Shown here piece after piece: positions 20,934-33,198 of a stretch of DNA of 62,030 nt. The notes under the pieces were generated by a model. It was given only the letters and a program-made list of their open reading frames with translations, was not told where the DNA came from and searched no databases. Origin of the DNA: a virus. The translations under genes were made by a program, and so were the position numbers. Numbering within the stretch: the stretch's first letter is position 1; each line of letters starts with the position of its first letter. The stretch covers positions 1-62,030 of IMG/VR virus record IMGVR_UViG_3300046167_000632, one strand, 5' to 3'.

Positions 20934-21338
20934 ATGCAATTAAATATTAGAAAATTAAAAGAGAGCGACTGGGAAACCTTATGTTCTTGGTGGGATCAAT
21001 GGCCTGAATGGCATAACCCACCTAGAGATTTTTTACCTGACAATGGTAAAGGAGGTTTAATGGTTGAAAAAGACGTGCCTATTGTGGCAGGTTTCATATA
21101 TTACACTAACTCTAAGGGAGCTTTATTGGAATGGGTTGTATCTAATCCAGATTACAAAGAAGCTGACAGAAAACACGCTATAGCGCTTTTAATAAATGCG
21201 GCTGAAGAAGTTTGTAAGAGCAACGGTGTAAAGTACATGTTCTCTATAGGTAGAAATAAATCATTAATAAATATACATGAAGAGCTTGGGTGGAAAGTAG
21301 ATCCTAGTCACTCTCATGAAATAGTAAAATTCTTTTAA
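20934..21338 (+). CDS. GNAT-like acetyltransferase-fold protein, 134 aa
   Basis: The layout fits a minimal GNAT fold: N-terminal beta-alpha (LNIRKLKESDWETL), a central strand pair (IVAGFIYYTNSKGALLEWVV), a helix (HAIALLINAAEEVCKSNG) and C-terminal HEELGWKV. The acetyl-CoA-binding loop (Q/RxxGxG/A) is not clear, so activity is uncertain. Such proteins occur inside virion operons of marine phages; whether they modify a virion protein or are structural is unknown. Confidence 0.6.
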   Translation: MQLNIRKLKESDWETLCSWWDQWPEWHNPPRDFLPDNGKGGLMVEKDVPIVAGFIYYTNSKGALLEWVVSNPDYKEADRKHAIALLINAAEEVCKSNGVKYMFSIGRNKSLINIHEELGWKVDPSHSHEIVKFF

Positions 21339-21339
21339 T

Positions 21340-22044
21340 ATGGCAGTATTTTCAGCAATCGGCGGTGCGGTAGCATCAGGAGCAGCTAAGAAGGCAGGTA
21401 AAAGAGCTAGGGCAGACAAGCAAAGAGCTGAAGCTGAGTTAGAGTCTATAAAAAATTCAAGACAAGATATAACAAATCCCTTTGCTTCGACACAAGACCT
21501 TAGTAGTCTAGCATCTGATTTGAGTGGACAATTATCAAATCCTTTTGATGACTTAGGTGTAGCTACAAAAGCAGCCGAAATACAGATAGAACAAGCTGAT
21601 ATATCTCTAGCTAATACCTTAGATACTATAAGAGCTACTGGAGCTAGCGCCGGTGGAGCAACTGCCTTAGCTCAAGCGGCTTTACAAGGTAAGAAAGGTG
21701 TTGCTGCTAACATAGAACAACAAGAAGCTAATAACGAAAAACTAAGAGCTCAAGGAGAGCAAAACTTGATGAACGCTAAAATGTCTGAGCAGCAAAGATT
21801 ACAGAATATCGCTATATCAGAAGGTCAAAGAGTTCAAGCAGCTGACGCTGCTGGTCAACAATTTATGTTCCAGGCTGGTGAAAACAGGGTAAATATGGAT
21901 CTTGACAGGGCATCTGGTCAAATAGATCAAGCACGAGCACAAGAAGCTTCAGCTAACCAAGCTCAAGCTGCCGCTTGGAGTAACGCATTGACTTCAATAG
22001 GTGGTAATGTAACATCAGCAGCCGTTGGAGGTCTTTTTGATTAA
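21340..22044 (+). CDS. Internal virion protein (small ejection protein), 234 aa
   Basis: Ala/Gln-rich, almost wholly helical, with a hydrophobic Gly/Ala N-terminus (residues 1-16) followed by long amphipathic coiled coils. This composition is typical of the smallest internal core/ejection protein of podoviruses (gp14-like in T7), which inserts in the outer membrane. The gene is the first of three ejection-type genes in a row, and its start is one base after the previous stop. Inferred from composition and order. Confidence 0.65.
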   Translation: MAVFSAIGGAVASGAAKKAGKRARADKQRAEAELESIKNSRQDITNPFASTQDLSSLASDLSGQLSNPFDDLGVATKAAEIQIEQADISLANTLDTIRATGASAGGATALAQAALQGKKGVAANIEQQEANNEKLRAQGEQNLMNAKMSEQQRLQNIAISEGQRVQAADAAGQQFMFQAGENRVNMDLDRASGQIDQARAQEASANQAQAAAWSNALTSIGGNVTSAAVGGLFD

Positions 22045-22058
22045 TAAAAAAATAAAAC

Positions 22059-23633
22059 ATGAGTTATAGAAATCCACAAATAATAGTAGATAGATCAGCT
22101 GAGATATGGGCTCAAGGTGTTGCTAAAGTAGGTGATGTGCTAAACAGAGGTATAGAAGCCTATGCTACAGCTAAAAGAAAATCTGAAGATGCAAAGCGTA
22201 AAAGAGATGAAGCTAAAAACAGGTTTCTAGTAAACGCCGAAATAGAACAAGACAAAGATATAGTTAAAGCCGTAGGAGAAATAAAAGATACTAAAGTTAG
22301 AGATGTTTTTTCTAAGATATTCACTGAGAAAGGAGATGCTGCTATAAAAGCTCAAACTGAATTAGCAATGAATACAAATCTGTCTCAAATAGCTAGAAAG
22401 GAATATAGAAAAACTATAAGTGATTTCCAATCATACATGTTGAACAGTAAGGATCAAATAAATAATGTAATGGGTAGTGCTCAATCGTTTGATGAAAGAA
22501 CTATTGATCAAATAATAGCTGACGAAGCCCCTAGTAGCGGTGATGAGTTATCTAACTTGCTTGCTGTAATGGCTGTTAATGGTAAAAAATCTCCAGGCGT
22601 AGAAAGTAGTATAGATATAAGCGCTGATGGTGATAATTCAAATAGATTTAAAGTAAACTCTAGGATAAAAGTTGGTAGTCAAATTTACAATAAATTCAAA
22701 GAATCTGGTATGCTGGATGGCTATGAAGAATCTGATGGCTTTGTAAACGTATCTTTTGACAGAGATTTATCTGTATGGGACGGTTCTTTTTTCGAGCCTA
22801 TACCTGCTGAAAGTGATAGAAATAAAAATCTTCAAGAGTCTAATATATTTGATGATAAAAATAAACTTACTAAAGATTTTGTATATCAAAATGTAACTAC
22901 TAGGGTTGTAGGTGGTTTTGAATATACAGAGCAAGTTGTAAATAACGCTGCTATGGAAGACAATGTTGCTTACAGAGATTTAATAAAGTCAAATGCAAAA
23001 GGTATAATGTCTTATCCTATGAAGCAGCAAAAACAATTTATTACGGGAAGATTAAAATGGGATAAAGACACTGCTGATGCTTACGAAAATAGCCCAGTTG
23101 AAAAAAGAGAAGAGTTTTTAATAACCCAAATGATGGATAGAAACTTGAAGTCCTTGGGAACTGAAAGAAAAGCTACAGCTGAAGATGTTAAGAATTTAAA
23201 TATACCTGGTTTAAAAGTCAATGATCCAATATATACTAATAACATAGGTAAACCTAAAGCTGTAAAAGTTGAAAAACAAGAAGAGAAAGAAGAAAAAGGT
23301 TTTAAAGTAAAAGCTGCTGAAAGAGCTGTTAACGATCTTTTAGAAGATCCTATATCTTACTTAACAAACATTGGCGGTCCAGATGCTAGTGGAGTTGCTG
23401 ATAGAAATTACGATGAAGAAACTAAAATTCTTGAATTCTCTATGACAGATAAAAGCACTGGAAATAAAAAAATGAAAAAGTTTGATTTATCAGATAAATC
23501 TCAAGTTAAAAATTTAGCTAGAACATTGTTTAATTTTAGAGGTAATAAAAGTTTAGAGGTTTCTGAAAATATAGATAATGTAGTTGATAAGATATTTGAC
23601 TTTAACGAGACTGGCGATTTACCAATTTTTTAA
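22059..23633 (+). CDS. Internal virion/ejection protein, 524 aa
   Basis: The N-terminus is a long helical segment (MSYRNPQIIVDRSAEIWAQG, then Lys/Arg/Ala coiled coil to about residue 65). The remainder is charged and helical with a Lys/Glu block near residue 405. Position between the small and giant ejection genes matches gp15-like core proteins. No enzymatic motif is seen. The A-rich leader before the next gene suggests coupled expression. Confidence 0.6.
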   Translation: MSYRNPQIIVDRSAEIWAQGVAKVGDVLNRGIEAYATAKRKSEDAKRKRDEAKNRFLVNAEIEQDKDIVKAVGEIKDTKVRDVFSKIFTEKGDAAIKAQTELAMNTNLSQIARKEYRKTISDFQSYMLNSKDQINNVMGSAQSFDERTIDQIIADEAPSSGDELSNLLAVMAVNGKKSPGVESSIDISADGDNSNRFKVNSRIKVGSQIYNKFKESGMLDGYEESDGFVNVSFDRDLSVWDGSFFEPIPAESDRNKNLQESNIFDDKNKLTKDFVYQNVTTRVVGGFEYTEQVVNNAAMEDNVAYRDLIKSNAKGIMSYPMKQQKQFITGRLKWDKDTADAYENSPVEKREEFLITQMMDRNLKSLGTERKATAEDVKNLNIPGLKVNDPIYTNNIGKPKAVKVEKQEEKEEKGFKVKAAERAVNDLLEDPISYLTNIGGPDASGVADRNYDEETKILEFSMTDKSTGNKKMKKFDLSDKSQVKNLARTLFNFRGNKSLEVSENIDNVVDKIFDFNETGDLPIF

Positions 23634-23653
23634 CAATTAAAATAAAATAAAAT

Positions 23654-26600
23654 ATGTATACTTACAAAGATGCTTCATACACTGACGATCAGATAAAAAA
23701 AGCAGCTGAGCAATCTAATATGACTGTTAAAGAATATTTGAAAAAGCTAGAAGGAGATAAAGATCCTGAGCCTAAGATAAAAGACGGTGACTTGCTTGAT
23801 CCAAATTTTCAACAAGACGCTGCAGCGGGTGCGAATGCGGGGTCTCAACCAATGACAGCATCACAAGCGGGATATGTAGAAACAGAAGATACGGAATTAC
23901 TCTCGGAAGATACTTCTTCGGATTCAGTAAAAGTTAAACTACCTAAAGATAGAAAATACGGTAAAATTTTTGAAATTCCAAATTTTAAAAAACAATCACC
24001 TAAAGATATAGCTAATGCTTATAATCAAATGTATGGTGGTAAGGATGGTGGATTTGAATTTACTTCAAATGTAAATAACGTAACTATAAAAGCTTTAAAC
24101 GGTGAATCTATAACGGTAAATACTAAGGGTCTTTCAAATCCAATGGCTCAAGCGCGTATGAGGCAAGCTGATCCGTTCGATTTGTCAGGTAGTAAAACCT
24201 CTCCCCAGCAGGGTATTGGAGACGATCCCCAAGAAGTTATAAATAATTTTCTAAAAGAAAACTTCAATGAGGATTTAAATGTACAAAATCAAAAAAATAT
24301 TAAAAAATTTGAAAGTTCTATAACTGACAATATAGAGCAATTGGCTTATGATTATATTGAATCTGAAGATATTCCTTATGATCCCACTATGCCTATAAAC
24401 TCTTTAATGAAGTCAGATGGTTTTAGAGATTATGTAAGAAAAAACTCCGTTGAGAAATATGCTGAAAATAGAGACATATCAGGCTCTGGTTTTTTTGGTA
24501 GTATAAATTCTGAAGACATTGGCTTAACAGGTACTCAACCTGATAAATTAGTAGATAAAATGTTGCAAGACATGTCTGCTAAAGAAGAGCAATTAAATGA
24601 ATATAATATTATTGAGCAATATGTTAAACCGCTTAAAGAGTCTGGAAATTGGTTAGAAGCTAGTAACAGAGAGAAGTTGCAACATATAAATAGTATAAAA
24701 GACCCTAAACAAAAAGAACTTGCCAAGGTTAATGATAGATTAATTAAAATAAAAGAAAGCCTAAATCAACCTAATACAGGTGTTGGTGATGTGTCTCAAA
24801 GTGCTTTATCAGATGAATTTGAAAAACTAAAAGAAAGAGCTTCGCTTCTATTAAAACAAGCTATAGATGAAGATGCTGAGTTTTTATTTGCCTCAGACGG
24901 AACTAGAATTTCACCTGCATTAGCTAAAGCAAGTGGTGTAGATGTTGTTGATTTAACAAAAGACTATGATATAGCTAAAGTTGAGTTAAAAAAGAAACTA
25001 GATACCTCAGACTCTCAAACAATACAGAATGATTATAGAATACACTTAGCTGAATTTAGTGGTTTTCAAGAAGAGATAAATACTCGAAAGTTTGATATTA
25101 AAATCAAAGCTGGATTCATGCAAGAAGGTTCACCATTAGCCGAAAAATTATTTGATAGAGGTTATTCTATGATTGATACTAAAGGCAAGGAAACAACTTC
25201 AGAGTACGCAACAGAGGGTGTTATAAAAGGAGTTACGTTAAAAGACTTGATGGCAGTACAGCCTGGTTTTGCTACAGATGAAATAGTTATATCTAAGCCT
25301 GAAAGTAGACCAGGTGAAGCTACTATAACTATGAGTGATCTAGCTGGTTATGTAGCAAACACAAGACAAACTCAAAAAAGATTATCTACAGAACATGCTG
25401 CTTGGAAACAATTATATCTATTAAATGTAGATCCAGGTTCTATAAAAGCCAATGACATAGTTAGTCAAGGTGGTAATTTTATGGCGGGTGTATTAGATGC
25501 TTTGCCTGGACAAGGCAATGCTGGTTCTGATAGTTTTAGAAAAGATAATTTATTTAGAACAGATAGAGATGACTTGAATGATGCTGAAGCATTAATAAAT
25601 AAAGTAAACTCAACACTAGAACCAGATCAAAAGCCTTTTGAGTTATCTGCTGAGCAAATGGATTCTTTCAAGCAAGGGTTCGGAGAACAGTTTTGGACTG
25701 GTCTAGGTGGTTTTGTACCTATGATCGCGGAATTAGGTTTAGTTAGTGCCATGACTGGAGGTATGGGTAATTCTTTTGGTGTAGCTAACTACTTAAGTAA
25801 GTTAAAAAATGTAACCTACTTAGCTAAAACTGCTACAAAAGGCGCTACGCCTATATCTAGAGCTGTTGTAGCTGCTAAAGCTAAACAAGCTAAAATGAGT
25901 GTTGATGCGTATGTTAAGTCTCAAGGTTTAAGGAAGGCCACAGGTACTGCATTTAACAAGGCTCAAGCATTGTTTATTCAAGGAGCTCAAGAGGAAGGTA
26001 AGATGAAATTACTAAAATTTTTTGGCGTTGATATGCCTACTGGCGCAGGTGCTGGTTTTGTAATTGGTGGTCACGCTATGAGAAAAATATTACCTACTAA
26101 TGTGTTTAAAGGTTTCTCTGGAGCCGCAGCGATGAATACTGCTTTAGAAAAAGGTTTATACTCCGGTTTAGGTGGTGCTGCTGGCGCACAAACAGCTGCT
26201 CCATTAGAAGCCCTAATAGCTGACCTTCAAAACAAAAAATCTTTCGACACTTTTGTAGAGGAGAAGTATGGTGATATGGAAGACTGGGCTAAGCACGCTT
26301 TTATGGAGGCTTTGCAGTTTAGTGTGATTGGATTAACACATGCTAGTAAGGCTGACAGGAGCTTGACTATGCAGTCTAAAAGAAATCTATTACTTAGAAC
26401 AAACAAGGAAATAACTGACAGGTTAGAGAGAGGAGATGTAACAGATCAACTAGGTAACCAATTTCAATTAAGAAATGAATTAATAAATCAAATAAGAGTA
26501 GCTGAAAATAGAGAAAGATTCTTAGATAAAAATGTGTTGGCAGCGGAGACTCAAGGTTTGTTACAGAAATTTAACAAGCAATACAAAAAAGAAAATGGCA

Positions 26601-29600
26601 CAGATGCTTTTACTATGAATGTATCTACCAATGGTGAAGGCATGAAGCTAGGTGAAGGAGAATCAGCAGCCGTTACAAAACGTAATGGTAAACTACATGT
26701 GGATGTTGATGTGTCTAAAATGAATGAAGGTACACTTCCTCATGAAATATATCACGTTGTTTCGCGTTTAACTTTCGGTAAAGACGTAGGTGTACAAAAA
26801 GCACTACAAGAAGGATTAGCTAAGTCTGTTGGTAAAATGGATTTTGAAACTGTTGATCCAAGAACTGGAGAAATAAGAAATATAGAAAACTTACCTGAAG
26901 CAGTTAAAGAAGCTTACGAAAAAACACAAGATAAGGATTCAACTTTTGAGGAATTTAACGCTAACTTAATTGACTTGCTAAGTAGACCTGAAAATAGAGA
27001 CATGTTAATAGAAAACAACGTCTTAGGATCTCTAAAGCAAAATATAAATACTTTTTTAGAAAAATCTTTAACAGGTACTGCTTTAGAAAATACAAAGCTA
27101 GGTAAGGTTTTATTACCTGAACTAAATAATCCTGATGCTGTTGTCAAGTTTTTATCTAGACTAAGTAAAGACTTTGGTAAAGGTAACTATAGCCCAAAAT
27201 TAATAAAGCGATTTCAAGATATAGAAATAACTAAAGACGGTAAGAAACTAATTGAGAAACAGACTGGTAAGGTATTAAACATAGATAAAACTGCTCAAAA
27301 AGAGTTAAAACAAGAGTCTTTAGACCTATCTAATGCAAATAAAAAAGCTTTTGAAGAGTTTGAAGCAACTGGAAACAAATCGGATCTTATAGGTAAGGTT
27401 TATGAAAATAATCAAGGTTTAATACAAAGCTTTGTAAATAGAAAATTTGTAAAAGGATTAGGCGTATCAAGAGAGATGTTTGAAGGGGAGGTTGGATCAG
27501 AGATATACGATAAAATTCTCGGTACTTATTTAAAAAGAGATGCTAAATTAAAAGACGTGCCGTTTGGCGCTTATGCTAGACAAGCCTTGTTTGGTGGCGG
27601 TGCTTTTGGTGGAGGTAGACTTGGTAATATACTAAAAAGACTAGGCCAGCAAGGTGACTTATTTAATAAAGATCTTGAAAGTAAAGAAGCACAATCTGTG
27701 ATGTCTGAGGAGACTAGAGATTTTGATGAAAAAATTGTTTCGGAAAACAAAAAAACAGATCCTAAAGAACTACAATTAAGTATAGATGTTGTAAATGATT
27801 TAGTACCTGAAGTACAGAAAGATTTACAAGAAAAAAGCTTAACTAAAGAAACATATAAATCTTTAAGATTAGGGGAAAACGCTGCTAAAGCTCTAGCGAA
27901 GGCATACGATATACGTGAAAAAGATAAAACAACATCTGATGGTAAAAAGGTTAAAGGAGATTTACTACCAGAGTGGTTCACGGTACCCGCTAGAAACTTA
28001 CCCCAAGGTTCTATGGAAGGTTTTAGAAAATTAAGATCTGAGCTAAACAAAAATGCTCAAATGGTACTTAATATTTTACCTGAAGGTTACACGTTGGATA
28101 AAAAGTCTACAGGTGTGCCAAACTCTATACAAGAAGCATTTTACAATAAAAGAAAAATAGGTAGTAAGAACGTATATGAATTAAAGAAAAACATAAGTAT
28201 AAAGGATGTAAAAGATTTACTAAAAGAGCCAGAAGGTAAATTATATAGAGATAAACAAGTTCAACAGATAAAAGGCTTAGCGGAGTTAGTGTTTAGAGGT
28301 CTGGTGAATAACGTTGCTAGATCAAATATGAAAATAGAAGGAGCAACAGCTATAGAGTTACAGAAGTTAGCTGATGGTAAAAATCCTATGCTAGCTCAAC
28401 AGGTGCTAGGTAAATTAAAAAATACACCTGGACTAAACGAAGTTACTATTAAAAGATTAATTGGTAATTTTTTAGTAGATAGAGAAAAGTTAAGAGAAAC
28501 TAATCCTACTTTTGTAGAAAGATTTGAAAGCGAAATTATACAAGATAATATAGCTAAGGCTGAAGAAGGCAAAGCTGACGCTCCAACATTTAAGACTTCA
28601 GATAAAGCTGATATTAAAATAGCGGAGATAAATGGTGCGCCTAAAGGCGTTGATATAAGCAATATCATAGATGGCAACACCGGTAAGTCTATGCGTTCAA
28701 CAGAGACTTTTAAAAGAAAAACTGGTAAGTTTAAAAAAGGAGTATTTATAAAAGGTACTGAAGGTCCTGAGATGAAAAGATCTATATTTGATACAGCTAG
28801 ACTTGAAACCTTTTTAGATGGAATAAGTGAACTTTCAAAGTATTACCCTGAAGATTTACAGAAATATTTTACTAAAGAGGTTCTACTACAGTCGTTTGGA
28901 AGTACTAGTAGAGGTACCGCTAGAAATGTAGGTAAGGATGCTAGAAAAATAACCACAGAAGGTAAGTTGATGTCAGAGAGTGATCTTAGTAAAGGTCAGT
29001 ATGAAAGAATAACAGATAACCTAGGAAAGCTATATAAAGAAGGTGTATTTGATAATATAGAGCCTGGAGATTTTATGAGTGATGCACAGCAAAAGAATGC
29101 GTTACAAAAATTTCAAAATACCGGAGATATAAATGTTCTTAATAAATACATAAATTCTAAAGATAACGCATATAAATCAGATGTTTATTACGCTATGGGC
29201 GTTGCTAAGCAAAAATATTTATATGATGCTAAAACTTCAGCTGAATTCGAAAAAAGAGCAAAAGTTATATATCAATTAGCAGCTGAGAATAGTGGAGCTA
29301 CTTCTGGTTATGGTAGACAGTTTGTACCTATAATGGCTGTAAAGAAAACAGGTGAACCTGGTAGAATGAAGTTGGAACATTTAAAGTCCTCCTTAGAGCA
29401 GTCGATGCAAGAAGCTAAAGCTATTGTAGAAGGTAGATGGATGAAAGATGGTAAAAAAATAATGAACGACTATAAGGGTATTATATCTTTCAAAAAATAC
29501 CTAGACGTAATAGACAAGTTAGGTGGTGTTACAAATACTTCTGGTTTAGCTAGGATGGTTTTAGATTTCGAAAACTTAAAAGACTACGTAACTGTTGAAA

Positions 29601-32600
29601 GTGGTTTTAAAGAAACTCTATACGATAAATTAATGACTGATAATGCTCAGCGTGTTGGAGCAAAATTAAGAGAGCTAAATGTGCCGTGGATGAAAGACAA
29701 GGTTGCTGCAATATCTCTAGAACCTAGTAAATCTAATGAAGTTTTACTAAAAAGTTCTTTAGATAATAAAGCAGATGTTAAGTCTAGCTGGAAAGCCAAC
29801 GTTGAGTTGTCTAAGAAAGCAGGTACTTTAGACAATAAAAACTCTAGTAATGCTGAATTACTTGAAAATTTAAAAAATAGAGATAAAGCTATTAGCTTAG
29901 CTCAGAAGAAATTAAAAGAAACTAAAAAAGCTAGAGTCTTTGATTTTGATGATACGCTAGCTAGAACTAAAAGCAACGTGCTGTATACAATGCCTAATAA
30001 TGAAGGAGGTTTCAGCAAAGGTTCTACTAAATTAAAAGCTATATTTATGGTTGGTGGTCCTGGCGCTGGTAAAACAAACGTAGGTAAAGGACTACAGCTA
30101 GGTAGAAGAGGTTATAAAGTAGTTAATCAAGATATAGCTCTTGAAGCTATGAAAACAGAATCCGGATTACCTGCTAATGAATCAAACTATACAGCTGAGC
30201 AAAGATCAATTAGGTCTAAGTTAGGTTCTGCCGCTAGAAAAGCAGCTGTAGCTAAGTTCGATAAGTATGCCGCTAATGGAGACGGTATGGTAATTGATGG
30301 CACTGGCGCTTCATATAACGCTACTACTAAAAAGATAAAAGCATTACAAGAAAAAGGCTATGAAGTACATATGGTTGTAGCTAACACACCGTTAGAAACA
30401 GCATTAGAAAGAAACAGAGCTAGAAAAGAAAGATCACTAGAAGATTTTATTGTAGAAAAAACTTATAACCAAGTTCAAGAAAGTTTAGCTAAATATAGAG
30501 AGGATTTTGGAGATCGTTTATACGAAATAAATACTGAAGCTATAGAGTACGGAAAACCACTTCCAGGTGATTTCCTGCAAGGAGTTTACAAAGGAATAAA
30601 CGCTAACAAAGTAGGTAAAGTAGATGCTGCTACATTTGCTAAAGAAGCGGGTAATATGGAAGCTCAAGGAGCTCAATGGGATTTCTCTGAGTTTAGTAAG
30701 GTGATGCAAGGTAGCAAAGGACCTTTATTCGAAGTAGCTAAGTCTATAAGTGAAAGCCCAGGTGAAAGAGATATGTTCGTATTAACAGCTAGACCAGCAG
30801 ATGCAGCTCCAGCTATAAAAAGTTTTTTAAAAGAACTAGGTTTAGATATACCGTTAGAAAACATAACAGGTTTAGCAAATGGAGCTCCATCGGCTAAAGC
30901 TAACTGGATGCTTAAGAAAGCAGCTGAAGGTTATAATGACTTTTACTTTGCTGATGATCACTTAGGTAATGTTAAAGCTGTTAAAGATGTATTAAGTGTA
31001 GTAGATGTTAAAAGCAAAGTACAATTAGCATTAGCACAGAAAAAGCTAGGAAAAACATTTAATGATATAATACAGGAAAAAACAGGTATAGCTTCAGAAA
31101 AAGTTTTTGGAGAAGCTAAAGCTGAAATAATGGGTAAAAGCAAAGGTAAGTTTGATGTATTTATATCACCAACCGCTGAAGACTTTGCTGGTCTACTATA
31201 CAAGACTTTACCAAAAGGTAAAAAAGGTGAAAATGCTCTTAAGTTCTACAAAGAAAACTTATTCGATCCATTTGCTAGAGCTGAGGACAATATTACTAGA
31301 GATCAAGTAGCATTAAGTAATGATGTTAGAGCTTTAAAAAATAGACTGGGTATAATACCTAAGAAACTAAGAAAGAAAAATGAAACAGGTTTTACTAACG
31401 AGCAGGCTTTAAGAGTTCGTATGTGGACAAAAATGGGTTTAGAAGTTCCTGGCTTAAGCAAGTCTGATACTAGCTGAACTTAATAAAGTCATAAAAGATA
31501 ACCCAACATATGAAGCTTTTGCAAATGAACTTCTATCAACAACTAAAGGTGATGGTTGGGCTGAACCAGGCGAAAGGTGGCTTAGCGGTACATTGACTAG
31601 TGATGCTATGGCATTACTTGGTAAAGTAAAAAGAGCTAAGTACTTGGAGCAGTGGAAGCAAAATAAAGATGAAATATTCTCAAAAGCTAATTTAAATAAA
31701 CTAGAAGCAGCTTATGGTAAGAAGTACAGGAAAGCATTAGAAAAGACCTTAGAAAGGATGCAGTCTGGAAGAAATAGAAATTCTAAAAACACGGCTGGCG
31801 ATAGAGCTTTAGATTATATAAATAACTCTGTTGGTGCTATAATGTTTTTAAATACAAGATCAGCTGTTTTACAAACAATTTCTAGTATAAACTTTATAAA
31901 CTGGACAGATAATAATCCTTTAAAAGCTGGCGCTAGACTAGCGGATGTAAAGCAATATTCTAAAGATTTCTTAGAGATAATGAATTCTGACTACTTAGTA
32001 GCTAGACGTGATGGATTAAAATTAAATGTAAGTGAGGCTGAAATAGCTGCAGATACAGGCGCTAAGGGTATAATAAATACAATACTAAAAAAAGGTTTTG
32101 TATTTACTAAATACGCTGATAGTTTTGCTATAGCTTCAGGTGGTGCTACTTTTTATAGAAATAGAATAAACACTTATAAAAAGCAAGGGCTATCTGAGAT
32201 AGAAGCTAAAGAAAAAGCTTTTATAGACTTTAAAGAAATATCTGAAGAATCTCAACAATCATCTAGAACAGATAAGATAAGTCAACAACAGGCTAGTAAC
32301 TTAGGTAGAGTTATTTTAGCTTTTGCTAATACACCAATGCAGTATGCTAGGTTGCAGAAAAAAGCTATGTTAGACCTCGCTAATAGAAGAGGGGATTGGA
32401 GAGAACATACATCTAAAATAGTTTACTACGGATTTGTACAAAACTTAATATTTAATGCAATACAAAATGCTTTATTTGGTTTAGCCTTCGCTGACGATGA
32501 GCAAGATGAAAAGTTACTGTCTAAATCAGGAAGAGTTGCTAACGGTATGGCTGATTCATTACTTAGAGGTACTGGTATACCAGGAGCAGTAGTTGCTTCA

Positions 32601-33029
32601 GTAAAAAATGCTCTTATGGTTATAAATAGTGAGTCTGATAAAAAAAATCCTAAGTATTCTAAAGCTATTAAAGAAATAGTTAGCATGTCTCCAACCATAT
32701 CATCTAAATACAAGAAGCTAGTAAATGCGTCAAAAGCAGCCGAATATGGAGCTTTTGACAACATGGAGTTTAGTTTAGATAATCAAGCATATATGGCTAT
32801 AGCTAATGTTATTTCAGCTACAACAAACGTTCCAGTTGATAGAGCTTTACGTAAAGCACAGAATATAGAAGGTGCTTTAAATGAAGACTATGATACATGG
32901 GAAAGAATAGCTATGGCAGCTGGTTGGCAAGATTGGGAGTTAGGTATAGGAAAAAAGAAAAAGAGTAAGAAAAAGAAAACTACAAAAAAGAAGAAACAAT
33001 CCGGAGGAATAACATTTGACGAATTTTAA
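23654..33029 (+). CDS. Giant polyvalent ejection protein with peptidase-like motif and nested HAD-kinase module (one frameshift near 31475)
   Basis: Two frames (23654-31477 and about 31475-33029) join into about 3120 residues if one base near 31470 is removed, so that SKSD is followed by LAELNKVI. Landmarks: disordered acidic N-terminus (1-100); hydrophobic Gly/Ala membrane-active region (about 680-860); LPHEIYHVV with an HExxH zinc motif (H1030-H1034); HAD motif I FDFDDTLA (D2097, D2099); P-loop GGPGAGKT (2134-2141) and DGTG of a zeta-toxin/AAA_33-type kinase; HAD motif II VLTARP (T2378) and motif IV FADDHLGN (D2434, D2435). The kinase is thus inserted between HAD motifs I and II. The C-terminus is helical and Lys-rich. 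Probably injected with the DNA; the module could repair DNA or RNA ends (5'-kinase plus 3'-phosphatase), which is inference. Confidence 0.75.
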
Positions 33030-33039
33030 AAAATATATT

Positions 33040-33198
33040 ATGAGTGAACAATCACCTTTATTAGGAAAAATAAGCGCGGCTTGTAAGTCTGCGGCAAAAA
33101 GTAAATTTAAAGTATGGCCATCTGCGTATGCCTCAGGCTGGGGAGTTCGATGCACAAAAGCTGGAGGACCAGGTAAATTTGGTAAAAAGAAAAAATAA
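33040..33198 (+). CDS. Small basic Cys-containing protein, 52 aa
   Basis: I chose the ATG at 33040 over an upstream TTG because it follows an A/T leader and leaves the giant gene intact. The product has KISAACKSAAKSKFKVWPSA, then AYASGWGVRC and a Gly/Lys tail. Similar short basic YASGW proteins occur near virion genes in aquatic phages and large viruses. Possibly DNA-binding or a minor virion component; no function is known to me. Confidence 0.6.
   Translation: MSEQSPLLGKISAACKSAAKSKFKVWPSAYASGWGVRCTKAGGPGKFGKKKK

Noticed and set aside
27571-28050. Leftward frame of 159 codons within the ejection protein gene
   Set aside because: Antisense shadow with Ser/Leu/Phe-rich composition typical of reversed AT-rich coding sequence.
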